From assembly GCF_900116255.1 (NCBI RefSeq), contig NZ_FPAI01000021.1, forward strand, positions 1 to 47,123: a DNA stretch of 47,123 nt, read 5' to 3'. Position numbers and translations under genes: made by a program. A model generated the notes under the pieces. It had not been told where the DNA came from, searched no databases, and was given only the letters and a program-made list of their open reading frames with translations. Source of the DNA: Halolactibacillus miurensis (lineage in GTDB: Bacteria > Bacillota > Bacilli > Bacillales > Amphibacillaceae). Each line of letters opens with the position of its first letter. The first letter of the stretch is position 1. Shown here in pieces: positions 14,407 to 22,316 of this stretch.

Positions 14407-15564
14407 ATGTTAAATACAACATCTGCAAATCTCAACCCTCAACACTACATCGTGTCCGGCGTAAAGTTCTTTAAAGACACTCTCGATAAGCTCCGCCTAG
14501 ATGCGAGTGTGACAGATCAGCCAATCACCGCATCGGAAATCTCTGTTCTTATGATTCTACATAGCTATGCAGATGAAACAGGACAGATCCACTCACTCAC
14601 ACATGACAAAAATACCAGCGATCGTAAAGCACTAAGTATCTCAAATATTGCTCGTGATCATGAACTTGTTTACGAGACAACAAAAAAAGCTTTCGACTCA
14701 TTAATTGCACGTAATTACATAACTGAAGTCTATACATCAAATAGCATGTATTATGAATTAGTTGATTATACTGAGCTGAATAATTCAAATAACTTAAATT
14801 ATTTCAGAATTCCACAACGATTATTTGAGGAAAAGGTCTTTGGCCAATTGATTAAACATCGCTACCATACGGCACCACTCGTCCTACTAGAGTTAAGTCA
14901 ATACTTTACTCGACAAATCGGACTAAATAAACGTTTTTCAACACCTCAAGACGTATCGGCTACTCGAACGATGAATTATTTAAAATCAGCTTTAAAAACA
15001 ACGGCTAAGCGTGTACGTGCATTCACAGATATCGTGAAGAACGTCTTTGTTTTTAAACCGATTGATACCAAAGTAAAAGCGCCTTCAGAATCAAGATCGA
15101 ATAGACTACGAACATTTGCACAAGTATGTATTGATAAATTTGAATGCTCAATGAACGTTGCGTGTTTTAAAGAAAACGATAAACAAAAAGAAAAAGAAAC
15201 TTATTCATACGCAAAAAGGGAAATAGCTAACCGTATTAAAAATGCTAGTATTCCTTTAAAGTGGCGTGATCGTTTAGATATCAATAAATCAATGCAGCGC
15301 ATATCAAAGATTGCGCTTCACCTTGATTGTATAAATAAAAAGCATCACATGTTGAGACAAGTCTTGTTACAAGTAGGGGATGCCTTAGAAACCCTTCACC
15401 TTGATGGAGAATTACGTGATATCAAATCTATTGGAGCCTTTGTCAATAAACTTTGTAGTAATGCATGGGAAGATTATAAAACTCGTAATCTATCAGCTGA
15501 AGACCGTATTGAAATCATGACAAACTATCAAACACAATACGAAGAGCATCCTGCATTCCTCTAG
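14407..15564 (+). CDS. rep: Putative plasmid replication initiator
   Basis: A 385-aa protein. The N-terminal 120 residues look like a winged-helix module (TASEISVLMILHSYADETGQ, then LSISNIARDHELVYETTKKA and IARNYITEVY). The rest is basic and helical. I cannot place it confidently in a named Rep family. The identification rests on context: divergent from parMR, preceded by an antisense-controlled attenuator, followed by iteron-like repeats. ATG 14407 has AAAAGGAGAAGG upstream; the longer frame from 14329 starts inside the attenuator and is rejected. Confidence 0.72.
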   Translation: MLNTTSANLNPQHYIVSGVKFFKDTLDKLRLDASVTDQPITASEISVLMILHSYADETGQIHSLTHDKNTSDRKALSISNIARDHELVYETTKKAFDSLIARNYITEVYTSNSMYYELVDYTELNNSNNLNYFRIPQRLFEEKVFGQLIKHRYHTAPLVLLELSQYFTRQIGLNKRFSTPQDVSATRTMNYLKSALKTTAKRVRAFTDIVKNVFVFKPIDTKVKAPSESRSNRLRTFAQVCIDKFECSMNVACFKENDKQKEKETYSYAKREIANRIKNASIPLKWRDRLDINKSMQRISKIALHLDCINKKHHMLRQVLLQVGDALETLHLDGELRDIKSIGAFVNKLCSNAWEDYKTRNLSAEDRIEIMTNYQTQYEEHPAFL

Positions 15565-15590
15565 GTTTTCAAAAAAATAACAACATATAA

Positions 15591-15640
15591 CCCTTTCTAA
15601 AAAATCGCAAAAAAAGAAAGGGCTATTTGCATGCCTTTTT
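15591..15640 (+). terminator. Probable rep terminator
   Basis: CCCTTTCT (15591-15598) pairs with AGAAAGGG (15615-15622), and a T7 tract follows after GCATGCC. The distance to the T run is longer than ideal. Confidence 0.5.
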
Positions 15641-15740
15641 TTATTCTCTGACTTCCACAATCCTCTCTATGCTCTATTTTTCCTTTAATAAATATCTTGT
15701 AGAGACACCTATTCCCTAATATATACAAAAAGACAAAAAA

Positions 15741-15850
15741 TTATAAATGTATTTCAAAACATCTGAAATTATAAAAATGTATTTCAAGATATGTGAGAAG
15801 TGAATACTGTATTTTAGCTTATGTGAATTTGTTAATACTGTATTTCAATC
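15741..15850. repeat. Four iteron-like repeats with 30-31 base period
   Basis: TGTATTTCAA or close variants begin at 15748, 15778, 15808 and 15839, spaced 30, 30 and 31 bases (about three helical turns). The third reads TGTATTTTAG. They lie just downstream of rep in otherwise empty sequence (15565-15990), so they may be the origin iterons or an origin-control site. Confidence 0.65.
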
Positions 15851-15854
15851 AATA

Positions 15855-15898
15855 GAAAAAAGAGCTATAGACCTCGTTTTCAAAGGGTTTATAGCTCT
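15855..15898 (-). terminator. Minus-strand terminator for the XRE gene
   Basis: AGAGCTATA (15861-15869) pairs with TATAGCTCT (15890-15898), followed on the minus strand by TTTTTTC. It lies about 90 bases downstream of the XRE gene stop. Confidence 0.75.
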
Positions 15899-15989
15899 CT
15901 AGAAAATCTCTTTATTCTTTCTTGTTAATTTTTATTTACTCTTGTTTTGTTATATAAATTATTTGATTCTTTAGACAAGAATTGTCGGA

Positions 15990-16421
15990 TTAATGAAACT
16001 CATTTTTCTGTAAAAATAATAGTAATCGCATCATTTTTTCTCTTTGCTCATCATTTAGTGGATCAAATACGCTATGCAATTCAAAAAGTAAATCACTATT
16101 ATTTAGTTTTTTTATAAACATTAATAATTTTTCTTTTTCTTCATCACGCATTTCCTCAAATAATTCAACAACTTCACTGATATAAGCATGATCAGATACA
16201 TTAGCAGTAAATGCATCACTTTTTCCAATCAAATAGTCAACAGATACATTAAAAAAATCGGCCATATCCCACAAGCTACTAACTGACGGTTTTACAAGTC
16301 CTTTTTCATACTTTGAGATAGCAGCTTTAGATACACCGATAATTTTGCCGAGCTCTTCCTGTGTCATTTTATTTTCTTGTCTTAATAGAACTAAACGTTG
16401 TGGCAATAAATCTCTTTTCAT
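15990..16421 (-). CDS. XRE-family repressor
   Basis: A 143-aa protein with an N-terminal lambda-type helix-turn-helix (MTQEELGKIIGVSKAAISKY, then GLVKPSVSSLWDMADFFNVS and DYLIGKSD). The C-terminus has two acidic-helical repeats ending MMRLLLFLQKNEF, likely for dimerisation or signal sensing. ATG 16421 is preferred because GGGAGG lies 8-9 bases upstream; GTG at 16430 is too close. It is divergent from a 30-aa ORF, with AAGTTTACTAT repeats between them that are probably its operators. Confidence 0.9.
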   Translation of the reverse strand: MKRDLLPQRLVLLRQENKMTQEELGKIIGVSKAAISKYEKGLVKPSVSSLWDMADFFNVSVDYLIGKSDAFTANVSDHAYISEVVELFEEMRDEEKEKLLMFIKKLNNSDLLFELHSVFDPLNDEQREKMMRLLLFLQKNEFH

Positions 16422-16438
16422 ATGGAACACCTCCCTTG

Positions 16439-16462
16439 TAAGTTTACTATAAGTTTACTATA
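16439..16462. promoter_or_regulatory. Tandem operator-like repeats
   Basis: AAGTTTACTAT occurs twice back to back (16440-16450 and 16451-16461), and an inverted AAGTAAAC is found at 16543-16550. They flank the divergent promoters of the XRE gene and the 30-aa ORF. Confidence 0.55.
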
Positions 16463-16576
16463 CCGTCTAAATGTAACAAATTAAAGAACATTTACAAATA
16501 TAGTTGAACATAAAGATACAATATGGTACGTTTATATCACGAAAGTAAACAAACAAGATACAAAGGAAGGTATTTC

Positions 16577-16669
16577 ATGGCTCATTTTGTAGAAGATAAA
16601 GAAAAATTGGTACACATGTTGAATATTATGATACTAAAGGGTGATAAAAGATCAAAAGAAAAAAAATAG
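16577..16669 (+). CDS. Small ORF of 30 aa divergent from the XRE repressor
   Basis: MAHFVEDKEKLVHMLNIMIL followed by a lysine-rich end. ATG 16577 has AAAGGAAGG at good spacing, and a clean terminator (16711-16736) follows. The arrangement is like small anti-repressor or leader genes next to XRE repressors. No family recognised, and it may be non-functional. Confidence 0.45.
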   Translation: MAHFVEDKEKLVHMLNIMILKGDKRSKEKK

Positions 16670-16710
16670 AAAAACCACTTTACAAACAGATGTTCTTGAT
16701 ATAACATCTA

Positions 16711-16736
16711 AATAAGAACAGGTGTTCTTATTTTTG
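16711..16736 (+). terminator. Terminator shared by convergent transcripts
   Basis: ATAAGAAC, loop AGGT, GTTCTTAT (16712-16731), followed by TTTTT on the plus strand. The stop of the second XRE gene (16728) lies inside the stem. Confidence 0.65.
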
Positions 16737-17009
16737 CTTTTTACTTAAAGACTTCATTACATCAATAATTAATTGTTTATCGTCATCATCAAGGCAACTA
16801 AATAATGTTTGTGCTTCAGAGTCAGATTTATTGAACATGTAATCAAGAGAGACGTTAAATATTTCAGATAACTGTAAAGCCTTTTCAACTGAAATAGCAG
16901 CATTACTTTTCTCATATCTTTGAATTTGTCTAGGAGTCACATTTAATAAATCAGCAATTTCTTTTTGTTGTTTATCTTTTAAAATTCGTAACTGTTTAAT
17001 TTTGTTCAT
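16728..17009 (-). CDS. XRE-family repressor, likely regulator of the transfer operon
   Basis: A 93-aa protein with a helix-turn-helix (KEIADLLNVTPRQIQRYEKS, then VEKALQLSEIFNVSLDYMFN) and a short acidic tail (LDDDDKQLIIDVMKSLS). ATG 17009 sits 8 bases after AAAGGA; 17018 touches the site. It is divergent from the first gene of the long transfer operon, with a 9-bp inverted repeat (TTTAAAGTC/GACTTTAAA) between them. That is the usual place for the master repressor of Gram-positive conjugation operons, such as Rco of pLS20. Confidence 0.85.
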   Translation of the reverse strand: MNKIKQLRILKDKQQKEIADLLNVTPRQIQRYEKSNAAISVEKALQLSEIFNVSLDYMFNKSDSEAQTLFSCLDDDDKQLIIDVMKSLSKKQK

Positions 17010-17077
17010 TAAATCCATCCTTTCGTGTAAATGGTTGACGAAAAGAAGAAGGTGTTATAAAATAGACTAAACAGACA

Positions 17078-17114
17078 TTTAAAGTCTTGTTTTGTATCAA
17101 AAAGGGACTTTAAA
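17078..17114. promoter_or_regulatory. Operator-like inverted repeat before the transfer operon
   Basis: TTTAAAGTC at 17078-17086 and its exact inverse GACTTTAAA at 17106-17114, 19 bases apart, between the XRE gene and the 83-aa gene. A repressor dimer could bridge the two halves. Confidence 0.6.
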
Positions 17115-17150
17115 AGTTACTTTGTCATTTTACGACATCTTAGCATTTTG

Positions 17151-17159
17151 TGTTATAAA
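17151..17159 (+). promoter_or_regulatory. Possible main transfer-operon promoter (extended -10)
   Basis: TGTTATAAA is an extended -10 box 20 bases before the ATG at 17180. Only a weak -35 (near TTTACG, 17129) is seen, consistent with a regulated promoter. Confidence 0.4.
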
Positions 17160-17179
17160 AATTAGAAGGTGGTGCTTAT

Positions 17180-17431
17180 ATGAGAAAGAATAAGTTACCG
17201 TTGATGCTACGCTTTGATTTTTTATCTTTACCTAAAGGCACAGTGAGAACTTTCAGCAAAGACATCTACGAAGTCAAATCAGGTTTACTGGTTAAAGACA
17301 TACATACTAACAAAGTTTTCCGAATACAAGATATCTTTTACGATATTCGTACCGTAAAAGACGCCAATGGTAATATTGTTGCCAAAAGAAAGAACCCTCA
17401 ACGAGAACTACACATAATAAATCATACTTAA
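17180..17431 (+). CDS. Small basic protein, first gene of the transfer operon (candidate antiterminator)
   Basis: An 83-aa basic protein: MRKNKLPLMLRFDFLSLPKG, then a beta-rich middle (YEVKSGLLVKDIHTNKVFRI) and a basic end (VAKRKNPQREL). AAGGTGG precedes the ATG. No named family is recognised with certainty. It is the first gene after the repressor and is followed by a 340-base structured non-coding stretch and several intra-operon terminators. That matches the place of the protein part (ConAn1) of the bipartite antitermination system described for pLS20-like conjugation operons. The role is inferred from position and charge. Confidence 0.55.
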   Translation: MRKNKLPLMLRFDFLSLPKGTVRTFSKDIYEVKSGLLVKDIHTNKVFRIQDIFYDIRTVKDANGNIVAKRKNPQRELHIINHT

Positions 17432-17439
17432 CAAAAATT

Positions 17440-17785
17440 TTCATCTGCTATGATGTGGACATTGTCCATGTTGATCATTGAAAAGTACATATTAAGGTGG
17501 AACTCGGTGAAAAAGTCACGTATCGAGAATTCTATACCATATAACTAGTTAGTGGGGGCGACGCTTAAAATCCACTTGTGACTTCGCAAAGTAAGAACAG
17601 CACAACATGTGTAAGGTTGTTGGAATGAGCCAAAAACCAACAGAAATGAAAAAGAGTATTGAGTTACCAGCGCTCTGTGAAGGAGCAACCGACTGGTAAA
17701 GATCCCTTTTTTTCGACAACGTAAACAATAAAAATCCAGGGTTGATCTTATTTTTCTTACTAAGATCAACCTTTTTATATTTTGT
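17440..17785 (+). ncRNA. Structured non-coding stretch, candidate antitermination RNA
   Basis: No protein-coding signal is seen in 17432-17905. Local stems include GTTGTTGG/CCAAC (about 17614-17650) and TTACCAG/CTGGTAA (17664-17670 with 17693-17699) enclosing GCTC/GAGC. A T7 run follows near 17707, then a perfect 11-bp terminator. Being transcribed from the operon start, it could be the RNA element recognised by a processive antitermination complex, or an independent small RNA. I found no match to riboswitch classes I know. Confidence 0.5.
17740..17777 (+). terminator. Strong intra-operon terminator 1
   Basis: GGTTGATCTTA (17740-17750) pairs perfectly with TAAGATCAACC (17761-17771), followed by TTTTTAT. 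It stands between the operon's first gene and the next gene in the same direction. Confidence 0.9.
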
Positions 17786-17876
17786 CACAATTGTCTGTAG
17801 TCTATTGTAAACGGTAATGAGGAAAATGTGTACATCATAGCAGATGAAAACAAGTGTAAATTGAAGGAAAATGCAG

Positions 17877-17882
17877 TATAAT
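17877..17882 (+). promoter_or_regulatory. Possible internal promoter -10 box
   Basis: TATAAT at 17877-17882, 24 bases before the GTG at 17906. The -35 region 17 bases upstream is poor, so this is tentative. Confidence 0.3.
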
Positions 17883-17905
17883 TAAAAATAAGGACGGTGA
17901 TCAAC

Positions 17906-18637
17906 GTGAATAAGAAATTTGCAGCGACTCTCTTAACTATTACAACAGTCGTTATTGTTGGAACAACACATACTGTTTTAGGGTCAGAACAAAAGCAAGC
18001 GAGCTTAGTATCAGGCATAGCTAGAACAGAAATTATTCAAGAAAAAATAAATACAAACAAAAATAACTTACAGTTAATCCATCAAGCAAAAGAAGAACTT
18101 AGTATTGCAGAAGAACTTTTAGATAATGAATCCCTAAATAGTGCAAACGAAAAAATTAACAACGTTCCTCCCTTCATTCGTAAGTTATTTACAATAGAAT
18201 TTAATGAGTTAACAGAAAAAAAAGAGGCAATGGATGAACAAAAACGTATTGCAGAGGAAAAGGAACTAGCGGCAGCAAAGCAAGCTGAACAAGATGCACA
18301 AGTTAAGAAAGAAGCAGTACAAACGGACACAAGCGTTGCATCATCAACCGTTACTCAATCAAAAACAAGCAGCAACACGAACACAACAACAAAGAAAAAG
18401 AGTACGCAATCAGGTACAAGCAGTAAAACGCCTGACACAAAAGAAACAACTGCATCTAAAGAATCGACAACAACACCCAAGGAACCAACACCTGAAGAAT
18501 CAACAACCAAAGAATATTCATCACCAACAGATGCTAGGAAAACAGGCGAAGGTGAAATAAAAAACCATGGTGGTACTGGTAACTCAGGAAGAACTTATGA
18601 AGAGTGGACTTTTACGGTTCCGTCTGATTGGGATTAA
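17906..18637 (+). CDS. Secreted Ser/Thr-rich coiled-coil protein
   Basis: A 243-aa protein with a signal peptide (MNKKFAATLLTITTVVIVGT, cleavage probably after TVLGS). A long charged helix (about 40-145: KEELSIAEELLDNE, then AAAKQAEQDAQVKKEA) and a low-complexity Ser/Thr/Lys linker (about 145-220) follow, with a short end (GNSGRTYEEWTFTVPSDWD). No sortase motif or lipobox is seen. GTG 17906 is preferred because AAGGACGGTG sits before it. It lies between two terminators at the start of the operon. Possible roles are surface exclusion or mating-pair contact, which is only inference. Confidence 0.7.
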   Translation: MNKKFAATLLTITTVVIVGTTHTVLGSEQKQASLVSGIARTEIIQEKINTNKNNLQLIHQAKEELSIAEELLDNESLNSANEKINNVPPFIRKLFTIEFNELTEKKEAMDEQKRIAEEKELAAAKQAEQDAQVKKEAVQTDTSVASSTVTQSKTSSNTNTTTKKKSTQSGTSSKTPDTKETTASKESTTTPKEPTPEESTTKEYSSPTDARKTGEGEIKNHGGTGNSGRTYEEWTFTVPSDWD

Positions 18638-18668
18638 ATCTTAATATAGTAACTAGTTATTATAAATC

Positions 18669-18713
18669 AAGTCTAGAGATATTGGGGCAACCCTATGTCT
18701 GTAGACTTTTTTG
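18669..18713 (+). terminator. Strong intra-operon terminator 2
   Basis: An outer AAGTCT/AGACTT stem (18669-18674 with 18703-18708) encloses a GGG-GCAA-CCC tetraloop hairpin and is followed by a T6 run. It separates two same-direction genes. Confidence 0.8.
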
Positions 18714-18746
18714 TTTGATGAAAATTTAGAGAGGAGAATTATATTA

Positions 18747-21700
18747 GTGAAAACACGAAAAGAACGATTAGTAGCTTTATGGATAACCATTCTTCTGTGT
18801 TTGCAGGTTATTATTTCGCCGTTAGCCGTGTTTGCGGATGCTGACAATAAAGAGACACCAGTTGATCAGAATGGCGATGGGTTCATTTCTGATGATGAAT
18901 TACTTGAAGTGACCGAAGAAGAATTAGATACACAGTCATTAGCTGTTAATGAGAAGGGAGAAGTGTTGTATAACGGTGAACCTCTTTACGTCGGTGGCAG
19001 CAGTGAAGAAGTTCCAGTAACTCTAGATCGTTTGATGCAAGAGGGGGTGAAGCAAAAATTAGTAACCAAAAAAGAGAGTGCCGGTTTACTTTCCGATTTC
19101 TTTTTGGCAATTGCTAATTGGATATCCCCTACGCTTGTTCAAGCATCAGATGCGGTGCCAAACATTCGCTACAACGGATCTGTTTCTTATAGCTATTCAA
19201 CTGTTGGCGATTTTACCATTGATGGACGGCAGGCTTTTTGCGCAGAACATGAAGACTCATCTCCACCCACAGGCACACCATTTAACTCTTTAAAACCATA
19301 TGATAACGAGAAGATTCAAAAAGCGTTATACTATGGTTGGGGAGGACCTGGCAACCTCTTTTCTAGTCGAAATGAAGGTATCGTTGTGACATCCTTAGTT
19401 TTATCAACCATTTATTCTGGTACTACTTCAGGTAGAAACTATCAAGGGTATAAAAATTTGATGGACAAAGTAAACAATGGTTCAGTACCGGATACGGATG
19501 TTAGTTTATCCGACACTAATCTTTCAGTTAGTGTAAAGAACGGAAAGCAAGTTTCTCAATCGACTACCTTTCAATCAGATAATAGCAACAGTATTACAAT
19601 TAATTTGCCATCCGGCGTGACGCTAGTCAACGAATCTACTAATAAATCCTTTACTGGTTCGGCGACAATCAAGGGTAATCAGAAGTTTCATTTAGAAGCT
19701 TCCTTGTCTTATGACAAATCTTATAGTTCAGGGAATCTAGCAGGTTCAATGGAAACATATCAACCTTTTCTAACAAAACCAAAATCGGGCGGTTATCAAG
19801 ATTTAATTACAGCCAGGGCATATAAAGACCCTGCAAACACAACAAGTTTCAGTGTACCGTTCAAAGCACAAACAGTTACCATGACGAAGATTTACAAGGA
19901 TGAATTTACAGGTAATACGATTGATAGTACCACATCCACGGTTACGATTGGCTCAACTTATCGCGCATGCGGGCCGAATGAATTAAGTTATCAAGGTTAC
20001 CCGATGATAAAGAAAACTTGGTGTAGCGAAGGCACAGTGCCAAATAAAAATTTCACGAAGACTTTTTGGTACAATTCAGAACACACTTTAAAAATCAACT
20101 ACTACAACGAGCATAATGGAAAATATATTAAGTCTCTTGGTGAATGGACGTATGAAGCCGGAGAAAATTACAGTAAAACGGTTGTAGATAGTTTTGTTTT
20201 TGGTAACAATGATACACTTTATAAATTTAGTGACACTGATAAAACAATCAGTGGGACGATGGGACGTGGAAATAAAACAATTAAGGTTAATTACTATCCG
20301 CATCATGATATTGCTGTTACATGGAAAAACAGATACGCAAATTATGATGTATTTAAGAAGGATGAATCAACTGAAAAAGTTGGTCATGATTACAGTTATG
20401 ATCAACCTGACACATTTACGAAAAATAGTTTAGTCTATGTAAGAGAAAACAACAATATTTTTTCAGGTCAATTAGGATATAGCGATAAATCACATACCTT
20501 TTATTACCGATTAAGACGAAATGTCACGGTCAATTATAAGGACATTAGAAATGGTGATGTGATTAAGGATGCTAAAAGTTATGATTTAGTACAGGGAAAC
20601 ACTTATTCAGAAAGCCCAGCGACAATCAAAAACAATAATTATACGTATCGATATGTCAAACATAGTGGTAGCTCAGAAAGTGGTACGATTGGAACGAGTG
20701 ATGTAACGATGACCTATCACTATGATTTGCCGTTAGCTAAAGTGGGTTTGGAAAAAATTCAAATATATACGGCACCTAGTAGCAAGGGACTGCCAGTGAA
20801 AGTGAAGCTAAGTAAAGTGAATAATTATCAAGTTGCTGTTCCTGATATGACTGATTCAACTAAGTCCATCACAGTCGCACTATATCAAGGATCAACAAAG
20901 ATTGATTCAAAAACATATGTTGCAAAGAATTTGCCGTATGATGTGTCATTCACTATTCCATCAAATGTTCTTAACAAGAATGAAAACAAGCCATATACCG
21001 TTAAATTTGAAGGTTATGACACTCATAATTGGGATGTCATTAACGGTCAAGGTGAAATAACTACAGACGGTTATACATCATCAGAGCGCACGATACAAGT
21101 TAATGCAGCTACAGATGATCACCTATCTTATCAAGGCGTTGTTATGACTGAAAGAGAAGTTGGAAACATGATGAAAGTCTTCTACGAAACATTAGATATT
21201 CCAATTGCTGAACTAGACCCGATCCGAACAGGATATGGATTTGAAATGCCAATCGATATGTCATATGAAAATGATTTAGGCAATGGTGGTACTGATTTTT
21301 CCTTTAATATGTTTGCCCCGATGGATATTGTCGATGATACCTACGTCGAATACGATACAAATGGCAGCATAGCAACTGTTCCATTAGAATTAACGAACAA
21401 TGTCACTAGCACAGATAAAACAAGCTCTAAACAACTATTTGAACTACAACACATGAACGTTGAACGTATGACAGGTCACTTATTTACAGATCAACAAGTG
21501 GCTGCCAATGATTCGAGAATTGAAAAAGAGATTATATCAGGAGATCGTAAGTTTTATCTTCCGATTTGGGGATATGTCGGGAAATATGATTTTAATGTCG
21601 CATCAGATGAAAAAATAGGTATAAATCAAATTGCCGTAAACATTGATTATACGTTAGATGTTGTTGGTCATATGTATTTGCACATGGATTCACCAACAAA

Positions 21701-21818
21701 AGATAAAGATGCCATTCATTTTGAACCAATCAATAAAGATGATCCTTTTCCTAATGGCGTACCCAACAATTGGACAGATGAAGAAGTAGAAGCATTTTAT
21801 TCCTGGTTAGAAAAGTAA
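18747..21818 (+). CDS. Large secreted thioester-domain-like surface protein with MucBP-like repeats
   Basis: A 1023-aa protein with a signal peptide (cleavage near VFA, residue 30) and one EF-hand-like loop (DQNGDGFISDDE, 40-51). Next comes a domain around residues 130-235 with the thioester-domain hallmarks: FCAEHE (Cys165), ALYYGWGGPG and VVTSLVLSTIY (about 213). At the place where thioester domains usually have TQ, this has TS, so the bond-forming glutamine is not evident. Four MucBP-like beta repeats follow (about 375-660), then a long C-terminal beta region. No LPxTG or membrane anchor is seen. GTG 18747 follows GAGGAG. Likely an adhesin for donor-recipient contact. Confidence 0.78.
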   Translation: MKTRKERLVALWITILLCLQVIISPLAVFADADNKETPVDQNGDGFISDDELLEVTEEELDTQSLAVNEKGEVLYNGEPLYVGGSSEEVPVTLDRLMQEGVKQKLVTKKESAGLLSDFFLAIANWISPTLVQASDAVPNIRYNGSVSYSYSTVGDFTIDGRQAFCAEHEDSSPPTGTPFNSLKPYDNEKIQKALYYGWGGPGNLFSSRNEGIVVTSLVLSTIYSGTTSGRNYQGYKNLMDKVNNGSVPDTDVSLSDTNLSVSVKNGKQVSQSTTFQSDNSNSITINLPSGVTLVNESTNKSFTGSATIKGNQKFHLEASLSYDKSYSSGNLAGSMETYQPFLTKPKSGGYQDLITARAYKDPANTTSFSVPFKAQTVTMTKIYKDEFTGNTIDSTTSTVTIGSTYRACGPNELSYQGYPMIKKTWCSEGTVPNKNFTKTFWYNSEHTLKINYYNEHNGKYIKSLGEWTYEAGENYSKTVVDSFVFGNNDTLYKFSDTDKTISGTMGRGNKTIKVNYYPHHDIAVTWKNRYANYDVFKKDESTEKVGHDYSYDQPDTFTKNSLVYVRENNNIFSGQLGYSDKSHTFYYRLRRNVTVNYKDIRNGDVIKDAKSYDLVQGNTYSESPATIKNNNYTYRYVKHSGSSESGTIGTSDVTMTYHYDLPLAKVGLEKIQIYTAPSSKGLPVKVKLSKVNNYQVAVPDMTDSTKSITVALYQGSTKIDSKTYVAKNLPYDVSFTIPSNVLNKNENKPYTVKFEGYDTHNWDVINGQGEITTDGYTSSERTIQVNAATDDHLSYQGVVMTEREVGNMMKVFYETLDIPIAELDPIRTGYGFEMPIDMSYENDLGNGGTDFSFNMFAPMDIVDDTYVEYDTNGSIATVPLELTNNVTSTDKTSSKQLFELQHMNVERMTGHLFTDQQVAANDSRIEKEIISGDRKFYLPIWGYVGKYDFNVASDEKIGINQIAVNIDYTLDVVGHMYLHMDSPTKDKDAIHFEPINKDDPFPNGVPNNWTDEEVEAFYSWLEK

Positions 21819-21825
21819 GCAGAGT

Positions 21826-21859
21826 AAGGACAAGATGATTTAAAAGTCTTGTCCTTTTT
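21826..21859 (+). terminator. Strong intra-operon terminator 3
   Basis: AAGGACAAGA (21826-21835) pairs with TCTTGTCCTT (21847-21856), followed by TTTTTG. It lies between the adhesin gene and the next same-direction gene. Confidence 0.85.
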
Positions 21860-21884
21860 GCATTTTTGAAAGGAGATGTGCATT

Positions 21885-22316
21885 TTGTTAGTAGCAAAAT
21901 CAATAAATATTAATGAACTTAAGAACAATATCGATGAAACAAATATGCTAGATAAGTCTCAAAAAAATTTCTTAGAGAATCTTTTAAATATTGATTCATC
22001 CTTTCTCCATTATTCGTTTGGATTAGGTGATCATTCAAGTGTGAATTGGGATTTTATTTATACAGAGTTGAAAACATATGTTATTCCTATCTTCTTAGAA
22101 ACAGATTGGACATATACTTACTCTCACACAGTATTTGATGAAACAGTTTTTATTGTAAATATAACTTTTTCTCAAGAACAAAAAATCGCTGATTTTTTAA
22201 TTGGTTCAACTTATGAAAATGATAATAGGACCATTTTTAATCAACTTGAGATATATCTCACTGAAAAGAATGGGCGTCTTCTGAAAGGAGTTAATAATGA
22301 ATTTAATCGAAAATAA
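21885..22316 (+). CDS. Hypothetical protein
   Basis: A 143-aa acidic soluble protein (LLVAKSININELKNNIDETN onward, with WTYTYSHTVFDETVFIVNIT and a late QLEIYLTEKNG). No motif recognised. TTG 21885 is chosen because AAAGGAG is nine bases upstream; the ATG at 21876 touches the site. It overlaps the start of the next small membrane gene by 20 bases, so the two are probably co-translated. It lies at the head of the pilus module after terminator 3. Confidence 0.6.
   Translation: MLVAKSININELKNNIDETNMLDKSQKNFLENLLNIDSSFLHYSFGLGDHSSVNWDFIYTELKTYVIPIFLETDWTYTYSHTVFDETVFIVNITFSQEQKIADFLIGSTYENDNRTIFNQLEIYLTEKNGRLLKGVNNEFNRK

Noticed and set aside
15741-15850. 30-base spaced repeats as a CRISPR array
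   Set aside because: Only about 10 bases of each unit are conserved, there are just four units and no cas gene; iterons explain them better.
17440-17785. A known riboswitch (cobalamin, SAM, c-di-GMP, c-di-AMP considered)
   Set aside because: The conserved core motifs I know for these classes are not seen, and the downstream gene is not metabolic.
17440-17785. Group II intron fragment
   Set aside because: No domain V-like hairpin, no intron start motif and no maturase reading frame nearby.
17545-17788. Minus-strand ORFs in the non-coding stretch
   Set aside because: No ribosome binding sites, the products look random, and they overlap the terminator hairpin.
18294-18560. An 88-aa basic ORF within the secreted Ser/Thr-rich protein gene
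   Set aside because: It is a shifted reading of the low-complexity repeat and has no start signal.
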